Part shown: in pieces, positions 45,431-54,949 of the stretch
How the letters are laid out: every line of letters begins with the position of its first letter
Numbering within the stretch: position 1 is the first letter of the stretch
Assembly (NCBI RefSeq): GCF_030540765.1
Contig: NZ_JAUOEL010000007.1
Span: 62,001 to 126,000 of the forward strand
DNA length: 64,000 bases
Origin: Flavivirga jejuensis
GTDB taxonomy: Bacteria; Bacteroidota; Bacteroidia; Flavobacteriales; Flavobacteriaceae
Direction of reading: 5' to 3'
Notes under the pieces: model-generated
The model's input: the letters and a program-made list of their open reading frames with translations, nothing else
What the model was told of the DNA's origin: nothing
Databases searched by the model: none
Made by a program: the position numbers and the translations under genes

Positions 45431-45835
45431 TTAACTATAAAAATCTTTATATCTAGTTGAATAATTCCATCGTGCTCTATGTCCTCTAATATCATAATGA
45501 ATAAAACCATTATATAGTCCCAAACCACCTTCTTTTAAAACGCCTTTCAAAATTAAATCTTCAAAAATTAACGCAAGGTCTTTGGATGTATATTGCTTCA
45601 TTGTAATGTCTGCAGCTTTACCTAATATATGTTGTGAATTTTTAACACCATTAATTTTTGCATTATATGCTTCACTTCTATAACCACTATTTATATGAAT
45701 AGGTTCTTTTAAAATATCTCTAACTATCTGTAAATTCACAGCTAGTTCTTTAATATTTTCTAGTACGTTTTCTGGCATTGTAGAGCCATCACGACTTTCA
45801 AATTCAATTTTATTAAAGTTTTTAGTTAATTGCAT
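45431..45835 (-). CDS. M15-family peptidoglycan peptidase without signal peptide
   Basis: A 134-residue zinc peptidase of the M15A type. The zinc ligands are His and Asp in SQHILGKAADI and a second His in FIHYDIRG; HINSGYRS is the usual N-terminal motif. It should cleave peptide cross-links in peptidoglycan. Size and absence of a signal peptide are like phage endolysins and the small cytosolic M15 peptidases found beside membrane proteins; the neighbouring membrane protein gene is 104 bp upstream. No phage genes are nearby. Confidence 0.85.
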   Translation of the reverse strand: MQLTKNFNKIEFESRDGSTMPENVLENIKELAVNLQIVRDILKEPIHINSGYRSEAYNAKINGVKNSQHILGKAADITMKQYTSKDLALIFEDLILKGVLKEGGLGLYNGFIHYDIRGHRARWNYSTRYKDFYS

Positions 45836-45939
45836 TTTGATTAATTAATTTTAAATTAATAAATATTTTACTAAAGTTTTATAATGCCTCTAGTTTATAC
45901 GCTTAAGAGTATTTACTATAAATACTTTTCCTTTAACTG

Positions 45940-46500
45940 TTAGGTCTTACTTTCGCGATTCTCACTAACTTTCAAGCCAACATATGCAGCAGAACTTATT
46001 CCCATAAGGCCTAATTCCCATTCCCCAAACGCTTCAAAGATACCGTTTGAAGCAAATTTCATAATGAAAATCAAACCAAAGATCAAATTAAAAACGACCG
46101 CTTGAAATCGATGGATACTAATGCCATTTTCGTCTGAAAGAATATTGTACATAAAACCTTTTTTATCAAGCCTATCCTGATGTCTGGGAATGTTATTACT
46201 GACTTCTGTGCTATCAATAACTCTTGCTGCAGTAGTGGTTCCCAAACTGATACCTAATAGTATTAAAGAAGATTTGTTTATTTTTTGAATCTCCCCCACA
46301 GTCCCATAGTAAATCGAAAAACAGCATAAAATGATCAAGGTCCACCATAACAGCTGAGACCTCGAAAAACTATAAGGTTTTTCACTTGAAGTACTTTGAT
46401 CTTTAAGAAGGTCTGTTTTTCTAGCTAAGTATAAGCCTACAAAAACCATCAAAATTGGTAACAGATACCGGAAAACAATTACCCTTATTTCTTCTAACAT
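45940..46500 (-). CDS. Membrane protein with two homologous helical-hairpin halves, unknown
   Basis: A 186-residue protein with about five hydrophobic segments. It has a visible internal duplication: SRSQ (46-49) and LLGIS (81-85) in the first half correspond to HRFQ (130-133) and LMGIS (165-169) in the second; the Gln to Gly distance is 34 residues in both. Between them is LSDENGISIH. I recall similar sequences in diverse bacteria, always uncharacterised, but cannot name a family. It is 104 bp upstream of the M15 peptidase on the same strand and could work with it. Confidence 0.7.
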   Translation of the reverse strand: MLEEIRVIVFRYLLPILMVFVGLYLARKTDLLKDQSTSSEKPYSFSRSQLLWWTLIILCCFSIYYGTVGEIQKINKSSLILLGISLGTTTAARVIDSTEVSNNIPRHQDRLDKKGFMYNILSDENGISIHRFQAVVFNLIFGLIFIMKFASNGIFEAFGEWELGLMGISSAAYVGLKVSENRESKT

Positions 46501-46816
46501 AATAATAAAATTTTTAATTAATATTCGTTGATAAATTATTTAACAGTCTATACCTTTTTAAATGTTACTTACAATCATTTGCTATTTAGTTTTAGACAAG
46601 AACAATATGTTTTTATAACTATTTTAAATGTGTGTAGCTTGTAATATTTTCATATAAAACACATTAGCTTCATAAAAGGACTACTAGCAGTAGGTATAAT
46701 ACTTCATTATACAAAAAAGATAACACAAAAAATGCTTCGATATTGTTTTTAACACCTTAATATTGGATTGAAAAAACAAAACAATTATAATTAGCCTCTC
46801 CCCGTCTGTATTGTTT
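46501..46816. other. Non-coding gap between the membrane protein and the oxidase
   Basis: A+T-rich sequence of 316 bp with no credible gene. It has an imperfect AATGTGT/ACACATT pair about 30 bp apart (46624-46664) and nothing else I can name. Confidence 0.5.
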
Positions 46817-48376
46817 TTACGCTAACCCAATAGTCTTTAGAAACTTATTAGAAAATAAGGCTTGCATCTCTGGCGATAACAACTTTTCACGTTGGGTTTT
46901 CCATTTTTCGACATTATCATTAAACATATGATTAACCAAATCTGGGAATTCCCAATCACTATTTTTTCCCCAATGTATGGTAAAGGGAATATTGTTAGCT
47001 TGCAAAGCTTTTATCATAAGCCTGGAGTATTCTTCCAAACTTATAATCTTACGTGTTTTTTTCCATAAAACACCATCAATCTCTATCATACAAGTAACAG
47101 GGAACTTAGTAAAACCTAATGTGGCTTTAGTTTGTTTTACAAATCGCAGTGCGAATATGCCTGGTATAGGACCTTCATCCCGTGTTAACTTACCAAGAAG
47201 ATTCATTGCTTTTTCTGAGTCTTTATGATTTATACCAAACGAGCATGCAAATGCAGGACCTTGATAAGGGGCATCCCAAAATATTTCTTTAAGCATCCCT
47301 GTGGTTTCTTCATTTACAACAGGCAAAATAGTTTTACGTAAACGTTTTACTAACCAGGGAATACTTTTAGGTAAATTTTCAGCTAATTTTACAAAGAGGT
47401 AAATTAAATCCCTGTATAAAGATTCTTTAATTACTGGAAACGGATCTGGGTAGGGTTCCTGAAAAGGCTTTTTATACATAAGCTCAACAACACAATCGGT
47501 TTCATTACTATACTGATTAATAAATATTTTATAATGAAATGGTCGATTACCTTTTCCATTGGCATCTGTTTCCTCTGGAATAACAAACGTTGAATTTTTA
47601 AAATCCATGGTATTGGCAAGTTCAAATGCAGCGCTCTTTTTTATTTTTTTCACATAACGTTTAATTAAAAATATAGGCTCTGCTTCTATTACAACGCCAT
47701 GAATAAAACCAAAACCACCTAAACCTACCAAAGCGGCATAAAATAAAGCGTCGTCTCTAATAACTCTGGCATTTAACGTTTGTATAAAAGTATCACTCAA
47801 AGCTGGTTTTGATTCAGGTTCCAGATATACTATATCTTCCTGGTTTGGACCAATAATAAGATTAAGCCCTACAACATAGTCTTGTACAGAACCTACATCA
47901 ACACCTGCACCATGTACACCAGTTGAAATACAGCCTGCAATAGTCTGTCCATTACTGGCACCAGTGGTTTTAAGCGATTTTCCGTTTTCGGCTAAAGTTT
48001 CAGATATTTCTTTAATAGTATTTCCACATTCAAACAAAAATAAGTTGTCAGGATTGTAAACATTATCTGGGTGACAATCGCCAGCGTGTATTGGCATTGA
48101 AATATTCATAAAACCATTATAATGCATACGATCCTTATGGCTGGCTATATTATTCATTGACCATGCAGAGCCATAAGCACGAAACCCCTCTCCTGCAGTT
48201 TTAGTTTCTTGTATTAAACGTTGTATCTCTTTGGCAACATCGTTATAACGATCCTTTTTTTTAGGCATAACGCGTTCTCCTTCTAACTTTGTCTGGTAGA
48301 GAAGCTTTAATGGAAATGGTCCATTCTTATGCAAAGTGTTCCACTCTTCTAGTAGTTTTAATTTAGTAGTAGCCAT
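46817..48376 (-). CDS. FAD-linked oxidase, D-arabinono-1,4-lactone/alditol oxidase-like
   Basis: A 519-residue flavoprotein. The N-terminal FAD_binding_4 domain (about 30-230) has a TTGASNGQTIAGCISTGVHGAG stretch, where GVHGAG is the pyrophosphate-binding motif, and the C-terminal third resembles the ALO substrate domain (IHWGKNSDWEFP near the end). It should oxidise an aldonolactone or alditol with oxygen. The sequence is longer and more divergent than typical members. It is co-transcribed with the small lipoprotein gene, 5 bp upstream. Substrate not assigned. Confidence 0.8.
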   Translation of the reverse strand: MATTKLKLLEEWNTLHKNGPFPLKLLYQTKLEGERVMPKKKDRYNDVAKEIQRLIQETKTAGEGFRAYGSAWSMNNIASHKDRMHYNGFMNISMPIHAGDCHPDNVYNPDNLFLFECGNTIKEISETLAENGKSLKTTGASNGQTIAGCISTGVHGAGVDVGSVQDYVVGLNLIIGPNQEDIVYLEPESKPALSDTFIQTLNARVIRDDALFYAALVGLGGFGFIHGVVIEAEPIFLIKRYVKKIKKSAAFELANTMDFKNSTFVIPEETDANGKGNRPFHYKIFINQYSNETDCVVELMYKKPFQEPYPDPFPVIKESLYRDLIYLFVKLAENLPKSIPWLVKRLRKTILPVVNEETTGMLKEIFWDAPYQGPAFACSFGINHKDSEKAMNLLGKLTRDEGPIPGIFALRFVKQTKATLGFTKFPVTCMIEIDGVLWKKTRKIISLEEYSRLMIKALQANNIPFTIHWGKNSDWEFPDLVNHMFNDNVEKWKTQREKLLSPEMQALFSNKFLKTIGLA

Positions 48377-48381
48377 AAGAT

Positions 48382-48729
48382 TTAATTTGATTTCTTTTCA
48401 CACACATATTTAATCTTTACTTTTCGTTTTTTTCCGAATGTTATCGTACTTAGTAGTAATCCTCCAAACGTATTGCGGTATTCTACCATGTTCAATTTAC
48501 CCGATTCGCAAGCATCAGACTCTTTAATAAGTAAAGTGAAGTCTTTTGAAAGTGGATTTATTTTTATAACCGTATCCAGTTCAACCACAGACATTCCGCG
48601 ATAATAGTCATCTCTATCTGAAAAAGGATCGGGTTGAGGCGCACCATTAATATTTCGTAACCTTACAGAATAACAGGATGTTATTGTACAAGCTATTATT
48701 AAGATAATTAGAAGTTTAAGTTGTTTCAT
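48382..48729 (-). CDS. Small lipoprotein, unknown
   Basis: A 115-residue lipoprotein: signal ends TITSC, with Cys at residue 19, then a polar 96-residue mature part with two further Cys (in SDACESG and KYVCEK) that could pair. I do not recognise the family. It is 5 bp upstream of the oxidase gene and shares its transcript. Confidence 0.65.
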   Translation of the reverse strand: MKQLKLLIILIIACTITSCYSVRLRNINGAPQPDPFSDRDDYYRGMSVVELDTVIKINPLSKDFTLLIKESDACESGKLNMVEYRNTFGGLLLSTITFGKKRKVKIKYVCEKKSN

Positions 48730-49472
48730 TGTTAATGTTTTTAGTACTAAACAAGATGAATTAAGTATTACTTATCACACGCCGCTAAATAACAGCATTA
48801 AAGAACTAGACGAAATCCCCAGTACAGGGTAATTCCGTAAAATGCTATTAAATATTTAAAGAGAGAATATTCTTAGTGACTAAAATCTAAGAGATAATAA
48901 ATATATGGAAATTATTTTAAATCATATATTTCTTACACATTTAAAAAAACAAACTCACAGGCCGTTCCTTATATTCTAAATGCTGGTAGACAATATTATA
49001 ATCCATATTTATTTATGATAACAAATTAACGGATACTTACATTTTATATAATTTCGAATACAATAAACACATAATGTTTTATCTTTGTAGCCAATTTATA
49101 ACACTTCGTGTTATCTTACAATTCTGGATTTCCAGACAATAAACTGTTTTTTAAATAAATAGTATTATAAATTGTATTTTTTGAATAAATAAAAACAAAA
49201 TTGTTTTTTTAACTTAGTAATAATTTTTTGATATTCCTAATAAACGAAACACACTTGTGCTAGCAAAATTATCATGTTTCGTGCTCTCCCGCTCTCTTAA
49301 ATTTTACAAATAATAGATTGCTATTCTTAATAAATGATGTGTGAATTGATTTTTTCAACTTGGAAACAATTTGGAGAAATCATTACTAAATTGATACGTG
49401 AATACATCATAATATGATGATTTAATTCACAAGCATTTTATTTATTTTTTTAACATAAAACCCCAAATTACA
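48730..49472. other. Non-coding region upstream of the GH9 gene
   Basis: A 743-bp gap between divergent genes, with no credible open frame. It holds a TATCTTTG -7-like box (49080-49087) that would give the GH9 gene a leader of about 380 nt, and a small palindrome ATAACAC-TTC-GTGTTAT (49098-49114) right after it, a possible operator. The remainder is A+T-rich. Confidence 0.5.
49098..49114. promoter_or_regulatory. Palindrome downstream of the candidate GH9 promoter
   Basis: 7-bp arms ATAACAC and GTGTTAT around TTC. It begins 11 bp after the -7-like TATCTTTG, about where transcription would start, so it could be a repressor site. Evidence is position only. Confidence 0.35.
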
Positions 49473-52439
49473 ATGAGAAATTTTATTAAACAAGGCATAA
49501 TTCTACTGTTATGTCTCTATTGTGCAAACAGTTTTGCGCAGACAAATTATGGTGAAGCATTACAAAAATCACTATTCTTTTACGAAGCTCAACAATCTGG
49601 CGAACTTCCATCCTGGAATCGTGTGAGTTGGAGAGCCGACTCAGCTTTAGGAGATGGCTCTGATATTGGAATAGATCTTACCGGAGGTTGGTATGATGCT
49701 GGAGATCATGTTAAATTTGGCTTCCCAATGGCATATAGTGTAACAACACTAGCCTGGGGAGGTATAGAATATAAAGACGCTTATAAAAGATCTGGCCAAA
49801 TGGATATTTTAAAACAAAATCTTCGTTTTGTAACAGATTATTTTATCAAGTGCCATACGGCTCCCAATGAGTTTTACGGACAACTAGGTAATGGCAGCCT
49901 AGATCATTCCTTTTGGGGCGCACCAGAAGTTATGGTAATGGACAGGCCAGCATACAAAATAGATGCTAATAACCCAGGATCTGATCTAGCAGCTGAAACG
50001 GCCGCAGCACTGGCTGCAACCAGTATCTTATTCCAAGATTCTGATCCAACTTATAGTGCTACGTTATTAACTCACGCCATACAGTTATATGATTTTGCAG
50101 ATACTTATAGAGGTATCTATTCGGAATCTATTACAGATGCCGCTGGTTTTTACAGATCATACAGTGGTTATAATGATGAATTAGTTTGGGGAGCCACCTG
50201 GTTGTACCGGGCTACCAATGATGCCACATATCTTTCGAAAGCGGAATTGGCATATGACAATTTAGGAAATGAAGGACAAAGCTCTGATAAAGCATACAAA
50301 TTTACAATGTCTTGGGACGATAAAAGTTATGGCTCTTATGTACTATTAGCTCAATTAACCGGGACAGCTAAATACATGACTGATGCAGAACGCTTTTTAG
50401 ATTTTTGGACCAGTGGTGTGAATGGAGAAACAGTAACTTACAGCCCTGGTGGTCAAGCACATTTAATACAATGGGGCTCACTTAGGTATGCTGCAAATAC
50501 GGCTTTTTTAGCTTTTGTTTATAGCGATAAGGTATCAACTTCTGCTGCAAATAAATTAAAATATCACGATTTTGCCGTGAGTCAAACAAACTATGCCTTA
50601 GGAGACAACCCGCTTAATAGAAGTTTTATGGTTGGTTTTGGAAATAATCCGGCAAATAACCCACACCATAGATCATCACACGGTCCTTGGGCAAATAGTC
50701 TTCAGGGGAGTCCAGAGATACCAAGTCATACCCTTTTTGGAGCATTAGCAGGAGGTCCTAAAGATCCTGATGATCAATTTGTTGATGATCGTGGTGATTA
50801 TATCGCCAATGAGGTGGCTTGCGATTATAATGCTTGTTTTACAGGGAATTTGGTGAGAATGTACGATGAGTTTGGAGGCGAGCCATTAGCAAATTTCCCA
50901 ATTGATGAAACTCCCAGTAGAACAGAAATTAGATCTTTTTCAAAATTTAATAGCGACAATGCTTATGGTAGCACAGTAAAAGTTTTGATTCAAAATAGAA
51001 CCGCTTGGCCAGCGCGAGTAACAGACAACCTTTCTTATAGATATTTCTTTGATATTTCTGAAGGAGTCGCCCAAGGGTATACTATTGATGATTATGATAT
51101 CACTTTAAACTCAGTTCAAGGCAATAGCACGTCTGTTATTAATGCATGGGATGCAGTAAATAACATCTATTATATGGAGGTTTCACTAGCGGGCGAAGAG
51201 ATAGCTCCAATTGGGGATCCTCAATTTCGAAGAGAAACACAAATTAATCTTCGTGTTCAAAATGGTGTTCCGTATGATACTTCTAACGACTGGTCTGCAC
51301 AAGGATTAAATAGTAGTACAGATATAGAGAGTGTTAACATTCCTGTATACGATAATGGCGTGTTGGTATTTGGTAATGAGCCAATACCTGGATCTGGTGT
51401 TAATGGTGGTACCATTACTGGAGGGCCATTTACTTTTACTGTTGGCGATGACATCGCAGACCATGTATCTGGAATTACCTTATCTGGCAATGTTGGTGAA
51501 AACTCACAATGGGTCGTAACCGATAATCAAAATAATATCGTAGCGCTACCAATTACGCCAGAAGACGTGAATTTCGATACAGAAACTTCTGGTATTAGTT
51601 TAATATGGCATTTAAGTTATAACGACGCTATTAGTGGACTTGCAATTGGAAATAATACTTCGGGCTTAACTGGAGACTTTAATCTTTCAAATACAATTTC
51701 TGTGATAAAAATAACAGAAGGTAGTAGTAACGATTGTAGTTTCGGGACTCCGCTGTCAACTTCATTACCTAATATTAACAGTGCTTTTACAAATATACAT
51801 GTGCTGGGAAATGGAGGCCCAAATCTGGATAATGTTACCATATTTACTATTAATTGGGATCTGAATAATAATGGGTTATATCAATTTTCTATAAATACCA
51901 ATAATGGCACTCCAAATTGGTATGTAGATTTAAGGGGCAGTCTTACATTTAGTTTTAACAGTACGCAACCAGACGCAACTTTTTCTGGTACTGGAATTAC
52001 TGGATTAGACGGTGCTTATTGGGTTACTGTAGATGCTGGGAATTTTGTAATGGTTTCAAAAACAGACGGATTTACACTCTATTTTAGTAATACCGCTAGC
52101 GAACCAATTTGTATTAGTTCTGTTGCAAAAATTTCAGAAAAAACCATTTCTGAAGCTTCACAAAAAATAGAATCTGTATCTAATCCAATACAAACTATTA
52201 TGCAATTGTCGCCAAACCCAGCACATAATAGCGTCACACTATCTAGCAATGACAGTTTACAACATACCATAATTCATTTAGTAAGCCTTACTGGTAGGGT
52301 TATGATGTCTGATAATATAGATGGTATTCAAAAAAAGACAACCATAAATCTTGAAGGACTTCAATCTGGGGTCTATATTCTAAAAGTTCATAATACCAAA
52401 ACAGGTATTATAATGAACAAAAAGATCATCAAAAAGTAA
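49473..52439 (+). CDS. GH9 endoglucanase with CBM3 and T9SS sorting domain
   Basis: A 988-residue secreted cellulase. Signal peptide (1-22, ending FAQ), GH9 catalytic domain (about 25-465) with the base pair Asp75/Asp78 in GGWYDAGDHVKFG and the acid Glu447 in YIANEVACDYNA; the YALGDNPLNRSFMVGFG segment supports the family. A CBM3c-type module follows (about 475-630, KVLIQNRTAWPARVTDNLSY), the GH9-CBM3c layout of processive endoglucanases. Next are a beta-sandwich region (about 645-745), the Cys-bracketed module (753-882, Cys755 and Cys880) shared with the GH5 protein, and a T9SS C-terminus. It cleaves beta-1,4-glucan outside the cell. Confidence 0.92.
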   Translation: MRNFIKQGIILLLCLYCANSFAQTNYGEALQKSLFFYEAQQSGELPSWNRVSWRADSALGDGSDIGIDLTGGWYDAGDHVKFGFPMAYSVTTLAWGGIEYKDAYKRSGQMDILKQNLRFVTDYFIKCHTAPNEFYGQLGNGSLDHSFWGAPEVMVMDRPAYKIDANNPGSDLAAETAAALAATSILFQDSDPTYSATLLTHAIQLYDFADTYRGIYSESITDAAGFYRSYSGYNDELVWGATWLYRATNDATYLSKAELAYDNLGNEGQSSDKAYKFTMSWDDKSYGSYVLLAQLTGTAKYMTDAERFLDFWTSGVNGETVTYSPGGQAHLIQWGSLRYAANTAFLAFVYSDKVSTSAANKLKYHDFAVSQTNYALGDNPLNRSFMVGFGNNPANNPHHRSSHGPWANSLQGSPEIPSHTLFGALAGGPKDPDDQFVDDRGDYIANEVACDYNACFTGNLVRMYDEFGGEPLANFPIDETPSRTEIRSFSKFNSDNAYGSTVKVLIQNRTAWPARVTDNLSYRYFFDISEGVAQGYTIDDYDITLNSVQGNSTSVINAWDAVNNIYYMEVSLAGEEIAPIGDPQFRRETQINLRVQNGVPYDTSNDWSAQGLNSSTDIESVNIPVYDNGVLVFGNEPIPGSGVNGGTITGGPFTFTVGDDIADHVSGITLSGNVGENSQWVVTDNQNNIVALPITPEDVNFDTETSGISLIWHLSYNDAISGLAIGNNTSGLTGDFNLSNTISVIKITEGSSNDCSFGTPLSTSLPNINSAFTNIHVLGNGGPNLDNVTIFTINWDLNNNGLYQFSINTNNGTPNWYVDLRGSLTFSFNSTQPDATFSGTGITGLDGAYWVTVDAGNFVMVSKTDGFTLYFSNTASEPICISSVAKISEKTISEASQKIESVSNPIQTIMQLSPNPAHNSVTLSSNDSLQHTIIHLVSLTGRVMMSDNIDGIQKKTTINLEGLQSGVYILKVHNTKTGIIMNKKIIKK

Positions 52440-52454
52440 TTTTTAATTTAAAAC

Positions 52455-52481
52455 AATTCCTAAAGGTGGGGGCTTTGGGAA
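52455..52481. terminator. Hairpin between the GH9 and GH5 genes
   Basis: ATTCCTAAAG pairs with CTTTGGGAAT (one T-G pair) around a GTGGGGG loop. It lies about 16 bp after the GH9 stop codon with no T-run, so it may be a processing or partial-termination site. Confidence 0.4.
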
Positions 52482-52509
52482 TGTTTCTTACATAATAATA
52501 AAACAAAAA

Positions 52510-54648
52510 ATGAGATATTTTATATTTATAATTTTTAGCATTGTATGGCTTTTTAGCGCTACAACGAACACGCATGCACAGCAACAAAATTTTTTAAACA
52601 CTTCTGGAAATAAATTATTTGATTCTGCAGGTAATGAGGTTCGTCTTACCGGAGTTAATTGGTTTGGTTTCGAAACATCTTTATACAGTCCTCATGGAAT
52701 TTGGTCTAGAGATACAAAAAGTGTATTAAAGCAAATTAAAGACTTAGGGTTTAATACTATTAGAATTCCTTGGTGTAACGAAATGTTGAACCCTGAGGCT
52801 AGTATAACCATAAACTCTTTTGGAACAGACCCCTACTCTGGAGTTTCACCAATGAATGCCGAGGAAGCTACGCTAAGTAAACCTATTGAGTTATTAGATG
52901 TTATAGTAAACTGGTGTCAAGAAAATAATATAAAAATTGTATTAGATAATCACTCCAGAGCAGCAGATGGTTTTTTAAACGAAGCCTATTGGTACACCGA
53001 TACTTTTTCTGAACAAGAATGGATAGCAGATTGGATATTTTTAGCGAATAGATATAAAAACTTTTCGGCTGTAGTTGCCATGGATCTTAATAACGAACCT
53101 CATGGGTCTACTTGGGGAGATAGCAACCCAAGTACAGATTGGAATAAGGCAGCAGAGCGTTGTGGTAATGCTATTTTAGAAGTGCATCCAGATGTATTAA
53201 TTATAGTTGAAGGTGTTGGTGAGTTTGAAGGAGATTCTTATTGGTGGGGCGGACAACTTAAAGGTGTAACAAAGTATCCTGTGCAATTATCTAATCCAAG
53301 TAAATTGTTTTATTCGGCACATGAATATGGTCCAGAGGTAGCGCCACAAGATTGGTTTGATTCATCAGATTTCCCTAATAATATGCCTGCAATTTGGAAT
53401 GAACATTTTCATTATTTATATGAAAACAATACATCTCCTTTATTTATTGGTGAATTCGGAATTAAAAATCAAAGTAATGCTACTGCTTATACCTGGTATA
53501 CGGAATGGATGGACTTTATGGGAAGTATTTATTCTTGGACTTTTTGGACCATGAACCCTAATTCTGGTGATACTGGGGGCATTTTAATGGATGATTGGAC
53601 CAGTGTTAATCAATGGAAAATGGACGTTTTAAGCCCTCATTTTGCACCGCTAATCCCAAATGTAATTGGTGGAAGTATCAATACACCTCCATTAGCAAGC
53701 ATAACAGCTTCTGTTACTTCTGGAAATGCACCGTTAAGTGTGCAGTTTGACGCTTCAGGATCATCGGATATTGATGGCGATACCTTAACCTATAACTGGG
53801 ATTTCGGAAATGGTGATACATCATTAGAAATGAATCCTCTAATTACTTATACAACTGCTGGATCTTATACGGTAACACTTACTGTTAATGATGGTGAAGT
53901 CAATTCTGCACCTGTAACCCAAACAATACTTGTAGAAGTAGATGGCGTTAACACTTGTGATTTTGATACGCCTATATCTAGTGCCCTACCAAGTTTAAAT
54001 GCTTCATATCATAATATTTATGTTTTAGGAAGTGGCGGTCCGAATTTAGATAATGTGACCACATTTACTATTAATTGGGATCTGAATAATAATGGGTTAT
54101 ATCAATTTTCTATAAATACCAATAATGGTACTCCAAACTGGTATGTAGATTTAAGAGAGAGTCTTACAGCCAGTTTTAACAGTACGCAACCAGAAGCGAC
54201 TTTTTCTGGTACTGGAATTACTGGATTAGACGGTGCATACTGGGTTACTGCAGATGCTGGGAATTTTGTAATGGTTTCTAAAACAGGTGGGTTTACTCTG
54301 TATTTTAGCAGTACAGCCAGCCAGCCAATTTGCGATAGTTCTGTTGCAAAAATTTCAGAAAAAGGGACTTCTGAAGCTTCAGAAAAAATAGAGATTGCTC
54401 CTGGTTTTATAAAATTAACGCCAAACCCTGTACTGGACATCGTGACATTATCTAGTAATGAAAGTTTACAACATTCTACAATTAAAATAATAAGCCTTAC
54501 AGGTAGAGTTGTTATGTTTGAAAGTGTAGAGGATGATCAAAAAGAGAAGACAATAAGCATTGAAGCCCTGCAATCTGGAATTTATATTTTAGAAGCTTTT
54601 AATACTAAGACAGGTGTATTAAAAAACAAAAAGATTATTAAAAAATAG
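52510..54648 (+). CDS. GH5 endoglucanase (GH5_1-like) with PKD and T9SS domains
   Basis: A 712-residue secreted glucanase. Signal peptide (1-23), then the GH5 barrel (about 25-380) with acid Glu196 (DLNNEPHGS) and nucleophile Glu315 (FIGEFGIK); LTGVNWFGFET and HGIWSRDTKSVL resemble the Acidothermus E1 cellulase, so subfamily 1 is likely. A PKD domain (about 392-478, ASGSSDIDGDTLTYNWDFG) follows, then the Cys-bracketed module (about 481-610, Cys483 and Cys608) and a T9SS C-terminus. It starts 70 bp after the GH9 gene and probably shares its transcript. It cleaves beta-1,4-linkages in cellulose or mixed-linkage glucan. Confidence 0.9.
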   Translation: MRYFIFIIFSIVWLFSATTNTHAQQQNFLNTSGNKLFDSAGNEVRLTGVNWFGFETSLYSPHGIWSRDTKSVLKQIKDLGFNTIRIPWCNEMLNPEASITINSFGTDPYSGVSPMNAEEATLSKPIELLDVIVNWCQENNIKIVLDNHSRAADGFLNEAYWYTDTFSEQEWIADWIFLANRYKNFSAVVAMDLNNEPHGSTWGDSNPSTDWNKAAERCGNAILEVHPDVLIIVEGVGEFEGDSYWWGGQLKGVTKYPVQLSNPSKLFYSAHEYGPEVAPQDWFDSSDFPNNMPAIWNEHFHYLYENNTSPLFIGEFGIKNQSNATAYTWYTEWMDFMGSIYSWTFWTMNPNSGDTGGILMDDWTSVNQWKMDVLSPHFAPLIPNVIGGSINTPPLASITASVTSGNAPLSVQFDASGSSDIDGDTLTYNWDFGNGDTSLEMNPLITYTTAGSYTVTLTVNDGEVNSAPVTQTILVEVDGVNTCDFDTPISSALPSLNASYHNIYVLGSGGPNLDNVTTFTINWDLNNNGLYQFSINTNNGTPNWYVDLRESLTASFNSTQPEATFSGTGITGLDGAYWVTADAGNFVMVSKTGGFTLYFSSTASQPICDSSVAKISEKGTSEASEKIEIAPGFIKLTPNPVLDIVTLSSNESLQHSTIKIISLTGRVVMFESVEDDQKEKTISIEALQSGIYILEAFNTKTGVLKNKKIIKK

Positions 54649-54949
54649 CTTTTTTTATAATCTTAAAAATAAACACGAAAGGATAATTATTTAGTAACTC
54701 TCTTTTTTTTTAATCTAAAAATTCTTCGCCTTCTAAGGTCGAGGTAGCCTATCTCATCGCTCCTTAGGAACCATCAAAATTGCCTTTTTTGGCTGTTCTG
54801 GGTGAGGTATAACATAACAAAATTATTGAAACTGACTATCCCCAATCCAAGCTTTCGTTAATCCTTTTCTCTCTTCAGATTCTGGAGGTCGTATTTAGGA
54901 AACGCATTTTAATGAATTTAACTTAGTAATACACACGAACAAATCAATT
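54649..54949. other. Gap between the GH5 and GH16 genes
   Basis: 301 bp with no gene. From 54720 to 54900 the composition is richer in C and G than its surroundings (TTCTTCGCCTTCTAAGGTCG) and does not match the coding modules. It may be an old intergenic repeat. The last 60 bp are a plain A+T-rich leader for the GH16 gene. Confidence 0.5.

Noticed and set aside
45431-45835. Phage endolysin
   Set aside because: The M15 peptidase is endolysin-sized and lacks a signal, but no phage genes or holin surround it; only the membrane protein upstream could suggest a link.
54720-54830. Possible tRNA or small RNA in the G/C-richer patch
   Set aside because: I could find no acceptor-stem pairing, T-loop or anticodon stem; it is probably an old repeat.
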